Below are positions 33,689 through 45,655 of a stretch of DNA of 64,000 bases, piece after piece. Source of the stretch: Agaricus subrufescens (Eukaryota; Basidiomycota; Agaricomycetes; Agaricales; Agaricaceae). Location: positions 434,001-498,000 of the forward strand of contig CM057068.1 in assembly GCA_029945375.1 (NCBI GenBank), written 5' to 3'. The translations under genes and the position numbers were made by a program. Numbering within the stretch: position 1 is the stretch's first letter; each line of letters begins with the position of its first letter. Below the pieces are notes generated by a model, which was not told where the DNA came from, ran no database searches, and worked only from the letters and a program-made list of their open reading frames with translations.

Positions 33689-35283
33689 TGGTGGAACAGA
33701 CTAGGGTTGGGTTGTGACTTGGAGGGGAGGCAAGAAAAAGGATTGCGATTCGCTTGAGAAAGCTCGCAGAGAGGTCAAGGAATGAAGAATGTTCGACGAA
33801 AGACAAAAAAATGAGAGTAAACCGTCCCACTAAAACAAGAACGGGAAGCGCAATAACAATAAGGGGCAGGGGATAAAAGCAATGTCCGGAGGAGGAACAA
33901 AAGATGATTGATGAATGAAAAGGGCGGGCGTTAAGGTGATCAACACTTCGCTTCGTTTGGGAAACCTTTTGTAGGGAGAAAAGACGCTTATGAGGGCCCC
34001 CGCCCGGTGCGGTTCAAACGAGAAAAAATAAATTCGAATCCCGCGTTAAGCCCCAAATGGATGGTTTTCCGTCACCAATCAGTCGTCGTAAACAATACCC
34101 TGAGCGGTATGATAAACGTTTACGTCATGTTGGGCGGTGTCCTTTGCTATTCAAACCTTTGGTAAAAGTCTGCTGCAGATCCCAAGTCTGTCAAACATTA
34201 TCATCATTAGAAAAACTGGAGACAGATGTCTGAAAGCAAAAACTGAGAGCTGTCAGTATCATGTGGGACTGAAACTCTCACAGAGAACAAGACCTGGACG
34301 GATTTAGGGAACTGGTCCTCGCAGTCTCGTCGTGTGCCTAAGTGCCAACTGGGGCAGAGTGGCGTTTCGGAGCCCCTGAACGCTGCCTTTCAAGACCCCT
34401 CGGACACGATTTGTGAAAACTGCTGACTATATACTTACATGATCTTGAAAGAGCAGAGGCTGCTTCTATATCTGTCAGCGCACGTAAAAACTTGCACATC
34501 CTTCTCCATAAGTTAAAAAAACCCAAACATCCATGGACCACGGTAAAACGATGACTGTGTGAGCCAACGCACCCCAAGTGGATAAACAAGCTAAGTTAGT
34601 AACAAGCATTTGTTTTCAGGGTTGACACTCTGCCATTGATGGCGATGATGCCCGTTCTTCTTGCCGAATGCAGTTACCAGTAAAATCCAGAGAAATTTCC
34701 GGAATTCATGCAGGACTCCTTCGGCACAATTTCCCCTTACTAAGTCGCCTCCAACAGTCGTCTAGGTAACACCCATCCTCTACAGTTTTCTTCCATGCAG
34801 AAGGGGCCCGTAAACACAGGGGTGTCCTGAATCCCCAACGGCAATGCCGCAGGCCGCAGGCCTTCGGGACGCGCTACCGCCTCTAAACCACTTGGCAGCT
34901 TACTTCATCAACGTTATGTTCCATCATGATCGTTGAAACATGTCCAACTATGTCCGACTATGTAGTCACTTCGAAGCATATTTGTGTATTCTAGCATGAA
35001 ACTATATGGGCGGCCGTAGACCATTGGACTATGCTAATTGGGCCGTAATATTAATCACGGAACTAGAACTTACTTTACATTTCATATCGGGTGACGGAAT
35101 ACTACTAGCAAATGGAACCAAACATCCTCGGACGATGGTCTGATCTATCACAAAGTGATTAATGGTTCCTTTCAGCACACGCTGAAAGCACATAGACTAG
35201 TCAGTGTAGGCCATGATATGATACTCCGTGACGTCCCTCTGGGTATAACGATTATTCGGCCACCTAAGATAACCTGTTGACAA

Positions 35284-35420
35284 ACCAATTTCGCATGTCA
35301 TTAGTTATTTTATCAACTGAAGTAATGTACCTCTTCTACATACATACATCAAGTCGATTTAATTTAAGCAGTGTGGGGAAATTACAACATCCGCGGGACA
35401 TTGAAGATGCATTGATGGAG
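35284..35420. repeat. Diverged direct repeat, copy 1
   Basis: Starts AATTTCGCATGTCA and includes CCTCTTCTACATACAT, then AATTTAAGCA and GTGTGGGGAAAT. It matches 35707-35840 in the same order with small gaps. Confidence 0.65.
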
Positions 35421-35706
35421 GGAATGAACGGTACTATATTTGCCCGACCTTTCATAAATCGTCTATCCAAAAACTGAAGATCCAATGTAAATCGCTAACA
35501 AAAGAGCAACCTTTCACTGAACGCAAGGACATATATTAAAGAGGACACTCGTCTCCTCACAACTAATCCACATAATCTATACCACGAAAAAAAAGGGTGA
35601 CAAAACAAAAAAAACCTCGTAACATTCTCCCTCGACTAAGGTAATATATACTACAAGCTCGTGCCTACACACTAACAACAGGCTGATCCATCAAAGGAAG
35701 TGAATT

Positions 35707-35840
35707 TCGCATGTCACCAGTAATTATATCAAGTGAATGCAAATGTGCCTCTTCTACATACATCAATCAAGTCCCTTTCCCGCCAAATTTAAGCAAGTGT
35801 GGGGAAATCCCAGCGGGTCAACCAAAGACGCGCTGACAGA
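35707..35840. repeat. Diverged direct repeat, copy 2
   Basis: Second copy of the 35284 repeat, about 420 bp away. Function unknown. Confidence 0.65.
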
Positions 35841-36071
35841 AAGAAAACAAACCTCGTCGGACCTTTTTCACTTTATATATAGATTAGATATTCATAATCC
35901 ATCCATCACCCTCAAACAAAACCGAAAAAAATCCCAGTCCGCATAACTGTATACCACAAAAAGGAACGAAAACCCACAAAAAATACATCCACAAAAAAAT
36001 AACTTAAGTCATATCACAAAAAAATCAAAATCATAAAACTCAAAATCTCTAAATCCCCCCAAAAAACCCCT

Positions 36072-39000
36072 TCAAACACGTTCATACATACACAAATACG
36101 CTCTAGCCCTCAACACCTCCTCAAGCGACGTCAACCGCACACTCGTATCCGATATATACGCCCACTGCCTCTTCCCCGACTTCGAACCCCCCTCCTCCTG
36201 CTGTTGCTGTTGTATATTAGTAGAACCAAAATCAGATGATCGCGGACTCGAAGATGACGACGACGACGTAGTACCGCCATTCGCATTGCCTTGATTTGAA
36301 GAAGATGGCCCATTCGGGAGAGCGACGTACGAAACATAGTGTCCACCCAACTATTAACACACATACACAAAAAAAGGGTCACATCAGCAAAAACGACTTA
36401 AGAAACATGTCAAACAAAAAAAAAACTCACCATATTCCCAATATGCACCACAACGGCATAAAGCCTATACATACACCTCTCCCCACCAGCACCAGCACCA
36501 CTCTTCTTCCCCACCCCAACATCCTCCTTCTTCGGCGCCAAAAACGGCGTCAAATCCAACCACTCCGGAAACGACACAAAATCCTCCAACTTCTTAAACC
36601 CCCCACTCCCCAACCCCCCAAACCCACCAAACCCACCACCACCACCACCACCACCATAACCATTATTCCTCGCCAAATACTGAGCATTCGTCTGCGGATT
36701 CGTAAAATTAGCAGCAAACTTCTCCGCAAACGACGCAAACCCCGACCGCGATCCCGACGTCCCATCCCCAAGTTGTTGAAACCGTTTAAGATGAATGACG
36801 AGTACCGGTGGTGCATCAGATATCAAGTATCGTTTATACGCCGGACGAAGAATCGTTTCCTTTTTTTTATTCTTTTTCGTTTTCGATGATGAACTCGATT
36901 TCGGTTCAGATCCACGTCCCGGCATCGAACCAAGTCCAGGAGGAAGAACAAGTCCATCACCTCCTCTCCCATCCTGGTCCTCCTCCAAACTCTCCCTCCG
37001 ACTCTCCCCACCCTCACTCCCAGTAGTAACACTTCCATCCACACTAACATCCGTACCCAAACTCTCAACCTCACTCGTCAACCACTCATCCGGACTATCC
37101 CTCCTCTCCATCCTCACTCTCCCACCTCTCCCCGACTTCCCTCCTCCTACCGGAACAACAAGCGAATCACTAAAAACCATCCCCCTCCTCTTCTTCAAAG
37201 CATTATACCCCACAACGCCACCACCTTCCTCCTCCATTCCACCATCAAGCACCGCACTCGAATACGATTCCGTATCCGAAAGCGAACCATCTTGTCCATT
37301 ATTATTATGTCCACGATGATTATCAACAAACCCATCAACGGACGACATAGGCGAATCCGCAGCTGGTGTCGTCGCAATTAGAGGAATAGGCAAACCACCA
37401 GGAGTAGCCGACACAGATCTTGGCGGGGACGATTCACCGTATTGTGAAATTTGAGGGTCGTCAGGTGTAGGAGGTAGAGGTTGCTGTTTCCTCGACGGAG
37501 GTGACATTCTCGGTGTCACAAGCGTAGCTTCATCTCCCGGATTAACAGATGTGAATAAATGAGGCTGAGGTGTCGTAGAAATATACGAAGCAAACGGGTT
37601 AGTAGATCCTGCAGAGTCCGCCAGTGGCATAGTAGGACTCGGTGCCACAAGTTTCGGCGATCCAAAACCTCCATTCTCCCATCTCTCATCATCCTCAATA
37701 GAAGTAGCAGGTGTCGAAATATACCCCCCAACAGACGACGTCGACGATTCAGAGATAACGGTTCGCACCGTTCCCTCCCGCTCCTTTTCCTCCTCCTCAT
37801 AATCTCGACCTTCCTCTTCCTCATTATCACTATCCTCTCCATCATCACCCCCTTTGATATATCCATTCTGTATCTTCCAACATCTCCGACAACCAACCAT
37901 ATTCTCTCCATCCAGCACCTCCACAGCCGTAAACATCCTCAAACATTCCTCGAGACCACTAAACTGACTCGATGCCGCTATCGGAAGCCACGATCCCACA
38001 TGACCATTTCCAGCCTTCGAACCATGCTCTCCTTGAGACGTCTTCTTATGAGAGTGTTTACCGCCACCGTTGCTTCCATTCACGACAACTTCTCCCTCCC
38101 TTGGCACACTCACCGGCGCCGGTGCTACATCAGCCAACAACCTCCTAAGATATTCCTCTTCCTCCTCAGATTGTTTTGGTGGTTTAGGACTCCGAGATCT
38201 ACGAACACTATCACTAACTTTGTGCACCCGATTCTGTATATGTGCGTGCATGGCATGCAGAGGTGAACCGCGTCGAGAAAGAGTGGGAGGTTGCGAATGG
38301 GATATTTGATTATCGCTGATATCAGAGCGAGCAGAGACCGCATCGCATGAAGAAATGGATATCTTGATACTAGCAGCAGTCCTCGGAGATGACGACACCG
38401 TAGAATTATTATCGGGTATCGATGGGGCTTCCTTTATTGATGTTGAACTGGACGGATCGACGTCGGTAGGCGAGACGACCCCGAGCGATGATACATTACT
38501 TCGACGATCCACCGATTTGTTCCGCTTCTCTTTACGCTTTCCCTTTGGCTTATCTTGATCCTCCTGTGAATGAGCGACAGCAGAGGAAACGACTGATGAA
38601 AGACTGGTGGGCGGATCGGCAGATTTGCTCCGTTTTTGACGCTTCTCCTTCTCCTTCTCCGTACCCTGCTCCTTATCTTTCTTATGACCAATCCCAACCC
38701 TAAGACTAATCCTCCGGCCAAACTTGGCCAAACTTTCTTCAAACTCTCGTTTTTTCCTGTCCTTCCCGTTCGAGGGCTTCTGGGCTGGCACAAAGTCGAC
38801 ATGTTTGCTTCCCGAGGAAGTCGACGGAGGGAGAGCAGCGCCGTTTATAATCACATTAGAACCATCACTCTCCGTCTCTTTCTCTCCCGCAGCAACCGAA
38901 TGCTCCTCCTGTGTAGATAAAAAACTCTCGTTTGTGCTGCTTGTCCCCCGGAGGCGATCGAGGTGTGTATCGGAGTCAGAAGCCGAACTCGAACTATCCC

Positions 39001-40276
39001 CAGAGAGCGGAGGTACCACATCCGACTGCAGATGCTCCATACTCCTCCGGGGCTTGACAAGGTAAGGCAGCAATTTCTCCTGCATTTGGGGATCTGCCCT
39101 TTCTCTTGGAGAGGGCGGGACGGATGATGATCGCTGGATTTGGAGTCCGACGTTTATCCGCCCGTTATCTTGGGTGGTCGCAACGCCATCATCCCTGTCG
39201 GTTTGATCGTGGTCTTTATTTGGACTGACAGTGCCAATCGTACGGGAGCTTGAGGTAGATGTGTTGGCTGCGGCGATAAGCGAGGTGCTCGGCAACGCCG
39301 CTAATCTTTTGGCGAGTTTCCTAAATCGATCCCGCGTACGCGAGTGCACCACTGCATAATCTTCCGCTTTGAGGGACAGCGAGAGGTCGTTGAAATCTTC
39401 ATACGTCTGAGAGATATTTTTGCATTTCTGGCAAACGAGGATGCTTGTCAATCTGCCACCAAAGACCATATCAGGAAAGGATAGGAGCTTGTCAGATTCG
39501 GACTGTCTGGAGGATATTGTTGGAGAGGATGGGTGCGGCCGAGAGGATCGTCTGCGTTTTCTCGGTTGTTTCAGGAGCTGGGGTTGGCGCTGCTTGATTA
39601 CCTATATGCCCTCGTGTTAGGTTCATGCAGAGGCTCGAGGTTAACGACGTACGTCTAGTTCTTCCATGCGTATGGCGTCCAAGAGAATGCGGAGGAACTC
39701 GTGAGCATCCTGCTGCGCAAAGTCGAGATATTGCTCGTATATTTCGCCCAAGGCAGAAAGCAGCTCCCTAGCGATGAGATGAAGATAAGGGTGTGTTGAG
39801 CCCGCTGAAGGCGACAGGGACTCACCTCGGATTCAGGTTCTCTCTCCTTCTCTGCGATTGGCTGTCCCAGGCACGGTACATGATCTCCACAAATCTGTCG
39901 CCGATTGGCATTGGGACCGGCGCCTTCTCATCAGCACCACCCCGGCCGTGGCCGTTCGTGAGTTGCGGCGAGCGCCTTGATAGAAGGGGCGTATTAGAGT
40001 GCTTCTGGATTTGATCCGGGATATCGTGGAACTGTGCGAGGTCTGCGAGCAGAGGAGTGGCTATAAGCTTCAACGCCCGAAGGTCCAGAGGAGAATCGAG
40101 CACAATAATCAGCCGACCTAGTCACAAAGAGTCTTGCGGAGACATACGCCTTGTAGCACAGAATTCATGAAGCAAGTGTTGCCCTGGTTGACGAGGCCCG
40201 GGGGGAGGTAGGCCTCCTGGGCGCGGCGGCGGGCGCGGTAGCGCTCCTGGGGGGTGGGCACCTTCTGCTTGGGCAT
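36072..40276 (-). CDS. USP-family ubiquitin carboxyl-terminal hydrolase with long disordered insertion
   Basis: Deubiquitinating cysteine protease. Cys box: PPGLVNQGNTCFMNSVLQG with the nucleophile at residue 35. His box: HIGNM joined across an 80-nt intron (36430-36351) to LGGHYVSYV. The third catalytic residue lies in WAYISDTSV. An early block reads QYLDFAQQDAHEFLR; the zinc-ribbon-like CQKCKNISQTYEDFNDLSL follows. Between that and the His box lies a Ser/Pro/charged insertion of several hundred residues, including Lys/Arg-rich and Gly-rich tracts. The start is the ATG at 40276 (MPKQKVPTPQ); an in-frame ATG at 40369 exists. The intron after the Cys box has no normal solution (see findings). 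Strong strand asymmetry: the plus strand is very G-poor over about 36.0-37.5 kb. Confidence 0.87.
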
Positions 40277-41054
40277 GAGCGGGGGGGGGGAGAGGACAGA
40301 GAGAGCTGGAATCGCCGATGGCATCTGGCTATATCCCCCACAGCCGCACGCTGCGTGCACCTTTCCCACGGGCCTCTGCTCCGCCCGTTCTGGCCATCCC
40401 CCCTCTCGGCCCGGGCTCGGCCTGCCTCCCCTCCCCAGCGCAGTGCTACGCCACCCCTTGCCGCGTCATGGGGCTGCTCAGTCTGTCTTCTCTCCTGCTC
40501 AACCACCTATATACGCAGCCTCCCGCAGTTCCGCCCCCATCACTCCCCGCCCCCCCTCCGCCCAGGCTGCCAGCGAGCTGCCTGCATTCGTCCCGGTGAG
40601 CATCTAGGGGCCAGGTCGAAACAAATGGTCCCCCTCGGTGCACAGGGCGCGGGCCTGATATGTGGGGAACAGCGACACTTGACACTACTCTGGTCCACCC
40701 CCACTTGGAGGACGCACGTTGAATATGGGACGATCTCTTTTCTGCTTTGCTCCGGAGAGATGCTCATTCCAAAAACTTTTCGTCTACAGGTGGGGGCCAC
40801 TACATACTAATAATGCTCTGTGGACTTAAGCAGCTAGCCAAACGACATAACCGAAAAATAAAATAGAGTAGCTTTTCGTTAGGGGGGAGGGATCCTCCTC
40901 TAATGAAGGCGATTCATTTCCAATTGGCGGAGACAATGGAATTTATAGATAGCCTCGGTTAACCGAGCAGAAGCGACACCAGATTCAGAGGGGATATGAC
41001 ATCAGCTGCTGGGATTGTACGGTACAAAGGCACATATACAAATGTCAAGTTGAC
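40277..41054. other. GC-rich USP promoter region, no gene
   Basis: 40277-40620 is clearly GC-rich, with long C runs and open frames in several phases that look like compositional artefacts. A G10 run sits just 5' of the USP ATG. Confidence 0.5.
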
Positions 41055-41460
41055 GAGGAAACCTCCGAGGTTGACTCGAAAGTGTCGAGTTGGCTCAAAT
41101 AGTGGATAGATCAATATTGGTTTAATAATAGTCGCGACGGTACGCGATCACTTGACTTAATAAACCCAAAAGAACCTCTCGATCCCGTCAATATCGATCG
41201 AATAAGCCTCGCCGTTCGGTGCCACCCATGAGAGAACGCCCATAACATGTTTCCGTCCTCCAAGGCTCTCCAATAATTCCAAGAGCAGAAACGCCAAAAC
41301 CACGCTGCTTCATCCGAGTCATAGTAGTTACGTCGATTTGGAGGTCATGACCGCCATCACGTTCCCGGACAAACGGCTTAATGACAGAAGTCTATAGAAA
41401 CCAAAATGAAATCTGCGCATTGTTATTCTCAACACGGCTCTTGGTCATGATCGGCACTAG
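41055..41460. repeat. D block, copy D1 (left edge of F-box array)
   Basis: About 400 bp repeated at 50327-50745 and, truncated, at 56338-56535. Starts GAGGAAACCTCCGAGGTTGACTC and ends near GGCTCTTGGTCATGATC. On the minus strand several frames are open (for example PNGEAYSIDIDG), suggesting the 3' end of a lost gene, but none could be identified. It marks the start of each duplication module. Confidence 0.8.
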
Positions 41461-41465
41461 GTCAT

Positions 41466-41974
41466 TTAGTTGGCCACAACAACAAACGACAACGTACCAT
41501 CAAATTCTACTTCCACATCTCCCCCAACCTGAACCCCCATCTTCCACACAAACTCCCTCAACGACTCATCAAGAACCAACCAATCCTCATTCACAATCAA
41601 CACTCCCAACGGCATACCCACGGTACCAAGCCAAAGCCACCGCCAAGAAACACACACACGCGCGCCATACCACGCTCCCAGATAAGATACACTTCAAACA
41701 ACCCATGATTACAATCTCATCTCCGAAACTCAAAAAAAAACCTCACGCCAAATTTAAATCCTGCCACTCACCTTCTTTTTCCAGTCAAACTCACCCCCGA
41801 CCCGGTGGAGAGTTTAATTAAGCGAGCCCTCATACCCGGTCCTTGGGTGCGTGCCCAGTGGTAGATTCTTTTTGTACAGTATACCACTCTGACACTGCCC
41901 GTGATCGGTGAAGATACGAAAGGGTGTATACAACGTGTGCCCAGGATCCGCTCGCTTGAGTATGAGAGATCCAA
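41466..41974 (-). other. Possible small gene or gene remnant
   Basis: Two minus-strand open stretches: 41974-41768 (ending in a GGTGAGT donor-like site) and 41657-41466 (LGVLIVNEDWLVLDES..., ending VVVAN). They could be exons of one gene, but no family is recognised and the region's strong strand asymmetry favours spurious frames. Confidence 0.25.
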
Positions 41975-42176
41975 TTCTTAAACCCCGCCCAAAGCTTCTT
42001 TAACCCTCTTTTTCAGTCCCCTATTTTTTTTCCATGAGGCTGTCACGTACAAGTACGGCTTACAATTTAAAGTGGCAAAAGAACGGTCGAGTCCAACTTT
42101 ATTCATTCACTCGTTGATCCCCACTTATCCAAGTTCGCAGAGAAGTATATATTGTAATACACAGCGCACCACAAAA

Positions 42177-43568
42177 TTAAAATGACATTATCCAACAGCC
42201 ATCCCCGGTTATCTCAGAATCGAAGCCACCACGACCCATAAGCTCGTAACACCTTTCCTTGCTCAACCTCTTCGGCAACCGAAAACCATCCATCTCTATC
42301 CTGAACCGACCAGCACCAAGCTTCTTTCTACCCCGGAGAACGTCTTCGCACAACGTGATGAACTCGCTAAATCTGTGTTCCGACAGAGTACGATAGGCGT
42401 CACATTCCCATCTGAAACAGGCCAGCGAGGGCATAAAAGCACGCTTTTTGAGGCACTCGAGTGCATCAACAGGAGTGTGTGAGATGCAACTTGAGTAAAT
42501 CAACTTTTCAACTGGAAACGTTATCTGCTTGAAGATCTTTAACTCAGATGCTGTGCAATATACGGGGGTATAGAAAATGGAAATCTGACAAGACTGTGGT
42601 AGAGAAGAAGCAAAATGGTTGAGGCGTGCAAGAGGGTGCGCAAGTCTGCCATGCCAGCAGAAATGCTGGAGAGCAGGAAATCGATAAAACAAAAGAAGAT
42701 TGTCATCCCACTCTGGATGGTTTGAGTCGTGTTGCCATGTCAAATGTTGTATGTGGGGGAACGAAGTTTCTCGAGCATAGCAATCCTTTGGCTGGCTAAA
42801 CTCGTAAGGAACCAAGGGGTCATGACTCGAGAAGTGGATGAGGTTAGGACATCCAAGGAGCAAGTCACAACAAGTGTCAATCCTAGCACGTTGAAGTTTA
42901 AGGATAGTGAGCGCTGACCAGGGCAGCGAAAGCCTTGGCACAGCATCGAGCCCATTGTTGGTGCAAGGCAGACGCATCAGAGACATGTCATAGATGAAGA
43001 GGTTTTTGGCGGCCACGTCAAAGATATTGGTATCAGGATAGTGCAGCGAAAGCGCTGATGTCTTCATCTCTTCCATAAAGGAAAAAAGTCTGTTACAGAA
43101 GCTCGTCTCAGGGCGGGAGCCCTCGAATCTGAGGTCTACCAGTTCAAAAGACCCTCTGTTCCGATCTTTGAACACCTCTAGCAACCTCGCAACACTTGAA
43201 TCTGTCTGAGGTGTTACAACCAACTTGGTCTTCATCCAAAATTGCGGTGTGTCGTGGATGAGATGACGCCAATGATGACAGATTCCTCCCCAAAAAAAAT
43301 GTGGAAGCTCTTGAGGTCAAAGTGGTGAACAGAAATGGTGGAAAATGGTGAGGAGGATCTCGTTAGGAAGAATCCTTGTTGAGGAGCGGATACGGTTCAA
43401 CTGTTGGTAACGCTGCGATTTGAGAGTATGAAGGCGATGGATAGCCCTTTCCAATCTTTCGACGTCGGCCAATATTGAGACAGTGTCATCATCGTTTTCT
43501 AGAACATTGAAGGCATGCTCCCTGCATGGGGAACCGCAGTGCAAGCAGGATGAAGTCTGAGTCAACAT
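42177..43568 (-). pseudogene. F-box gene F1, group I, with one in-frame stop
   Basis: Full-length F-box gene interrupted by a single TGA at 43317-43319. Upstream part: CLHCGSPCREHAF, helical ERLERAIHRLHTLKSQR, F-box core ILPNEILLTIFHHFCS. Downstream, in the same frame: CHHWRHLIHDTPQFW, the leucine-rich body, and the family tail DGCWIMSF. Paralogues F2 and F4 have CAG and CAA (Gln) at or near this codon, so a simple nonsense change is likely. Otherwise intact, implying recent inactivation. Confidence 0.8.
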
Positions 43569-43899
43569 GGACGTTGTGGTTTGAAAAAGGGGGTATTAGC
43601 GATTGATCGATGATCTGCGATCAATGATCGTGACCCTTTGAGACTCGAGACACAGACCAAATTTAAGTCGCGGACAGCTACCACTAAGTCTTACAGTCTT
43701 GTAATATATGTATAAGGTATAGCTGTTCAGCAATCCAGGGCTTCTTGGGAGGCGTTAGAGAATGGTGAGTCAAGTTCCGTCATTCATCAATCCCACCTAT
43801 TCAAGTTTGCAGAGACATTCTGACAGGCAAGTCGAGAAGCTTATGGGATTCAAGTACGAAGCGTAACATTGAATATTGGTGTACATAGTGCACCGCAAA

Positions 43900-45306
43900 T
43901 CAAAATGACATTATCCAACAACCATCCTCGGTTATCTCATAATCAAACCCACTACGACCCATAATCTCGCAACACCTGTCCTTGCTCAACTCCCTCGGCA
44001 ACCGTATTCTATCTATCTCTATCCTGAACCTACCAACACCAAGCTCCTTTCTGCATCGAAGAGCATCTTCGCACCACGCAATGAAGCTAATAAATGTATC
44101 TTCCAACACATCAGGATAGTCGTCACATTCCCATCTGAAAGACGTCAGCAAGGGAATAAAATCAGGCTTTTGGAGGCACCTGAATACACCAGCAACAGTG
44201 TATCCAGAAAGAGTTGAGCAAACCAACTTCTCAACTGGAACCGTTATCTGCTGCAAAGTATCCGGCTCGAATTGTGCGCCATTTCTGGGAGTACAGAAAA
44301 GGACAATCTGACAAGATTGCGGTAGGGAAGAAGCAAAATTATGGAAGCGTTCAAGAGAATACGAAAGTTTATCACCGCGCCAGCAGAAGTGCTCGAGAGC
44401 AGGAAATCGATAAAATGAAAGAAAATTGTCATCCCATTCTCGGGATTTAGAGGCATGCTCCCATGTCAAATGTTGTAGATGGGGGAACCGAGTTTCTCGA
44501 GCATGGTAATTCTTCGGCGAGATAAACTGATAATAAGGGCAAAAAGAGTTATAATTTGAGAATTGGATGAGGTTGGGACATTCGATGAGCAAGTCACAAC
44601 AAATATCAACCCTAATGCACCGAAGTTCAAGGATAGTGAGCGCAGACCAAGGCAGTGAAAGCCTTTGTATGGTCTCGAGCCCATCGTCGGGGCAAGGCAG
44701 ACGTGTCAGAGACACATCATGGATGTTGGGATTGTTGTTGATCGTTTCCAAGAGATCGATAGGAGGATCATACAATGAAATTCTTGATGGCGTTGTCATT
44801 TCCATTTTCCCCATAGAGGAAAGAAGTGCTTGACAGAGCCTTGTTCCATCATCGAACATCAGGAATTCGAGTTGTACAAGTTTGAAAGACCCTCTGTTCC
44901 GATCTCTGAACACTTCTAGCAATAGTGCAGCGCTTGAATCGGTTTCAGGTTTTACAAACATATCAATGGTCTTCCAAAATTGTGGTGTATCATGGACAAG
45001 ATGACGCCAATGATTACAGACTCCTCCCAAGATAAACTGTGGAAACTTTCGGCGCTGGAATAATGAACAAAAGGAATGGAAGATGGTGAGGAGGACTTCG
45101 TTAGGAAGAATCCTTGTCGAAGAGCGGATACGGTTCAATTGTTGGTAACGCTGTGATTTGAGAGTATGAAGGCAATGGATAGCCCTTTCCAATCTTTCGA
45201 TGTCGGCCAATATTGAGACAGGGTCATCGTCGTTTTCTAGAATGTTGAAGGCATGCTCCCTGCATGGGGAACCGCAATGCAAGCAGGATGGAGTCTGAGT
45301 CGACAT
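43900..45306 (-). CDS. F-box protein F2, group I
   Basis: Single-exon, 468 aa. Predicted substrate receptor of an SCF ubiquitin ligase: F-box (about residues 62-105, ILPNEVLLTIFHSFCS to VCNHWRHLVHDTPQFW) followed by degenerate leucine-rich repeats (SLPWSALTILELRCI, CCDLLIECPNLIQFS, FPHLQHLTWEH). The N terminus carries C-x2-C-x3-C-x2-H (CLHCGSPCREH) before a short coiled stretch. It ends in the family tail DGCWIMSF. Flanks are shared with F1, so the two are tandem duplicates. Confidence 0.85.
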   Translation of the reverse strand: MSTQTPSCLHCGSPCREHAFNILENDDDPVSILADIERLERAIHCLHTLKSQRYQQLNRIRSSTRILPNEVLLTIFHSFCSLFQRRKFPQFILGGVCNHWRHLVHDTPQFWKTIDMFVKPETDSSAALLLEVFRDRNRGSFKLVQLEFLMFDDGTRLCQALLSSMGKMEMTTPSRISLYDPPIDLLETINNNPNIHDVSLTRLPCPDDGLETIQRLSLPWSALTILELRCIRVDICCDLLIECPNLIQFSNYNSFCPYYQFISPKNYHARETRFPHLQHLTWEHASKSREWDDNFLSFYRFPALEHFCWRGDKLSYSLERFHNFASSLPQSCQIVLFCTPRNGAQFEPDTLQQITVPVEKLVCSTLSGYTVAGVFRCLQKPDFIPLLTSFRWECDDYPDVLEDTFISFIAWCEDALRCRKELGVGRFRIEIDRIRLPRELSKDRCCEIMGRSGFDYEITEDGCWIMSF

Positions 45307-45655
45307 GGACGTTGTGGTTTAAAAAAGGGGGTACTAGCGGTTGATCGATGATCTACAATCAATGATCGTGACCCTTTGAGATTCGAGACACAGGCCAAAT
45401 TTAAGTCGTGGATAACTACCACTAAGTCTTTGCATCACCAAACAGTCTTGTAATATATGTATAAGGTATTGCTGTTCAGCGATCCGGGGCTTCTTGGGAG
45501 GCGTTAACCCATGTGCCAGCCATGGCATTAGTGATCAAATTGCGATCAATGATCGTGACCCTTCGAGATTTGCCGGGACAGGCAAAGTCATTCATTCGTT
45601 GATTCCATCTATTCAAGATCTCAACTACCTATCACTATCAACTGAACATAAAGTC

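Larger units (their letters stand above)
33831..36071. other. 2.2-kb stretch without a recognised gene
   Basis: Contains a diverged direct repeat (35284-35420 and 35707-35840) but no supported coding region. The right end (35880-36071) is A- and C-rich on the plus strand and forms the USP gene's 3' flank. Confidence 0.5.

Noticed and set aside
34826..34915. tRNA-like sequence on the minus strand (TGGTTTAGAGG A-box-like)
   Set aside because: No acceptor or T-stem pairing and no proper B box; not enough for a tRNA or SINE call.
36300..38300. Plus-strand frames opposite the USP gene (Thr/Arg/Pro-rich)
   Set aside because: Shadows of the strongly strand-biased USP coding sequence; the minus strand carries real protease motifs.
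40254..40810. Several overlapping plus-strand frames upstream of the USP gene
   Set aside because: All three plus frames are open at once in a GC-rich stretch with Pro/Ala/Arg-rich products, typical of compositional artefact.
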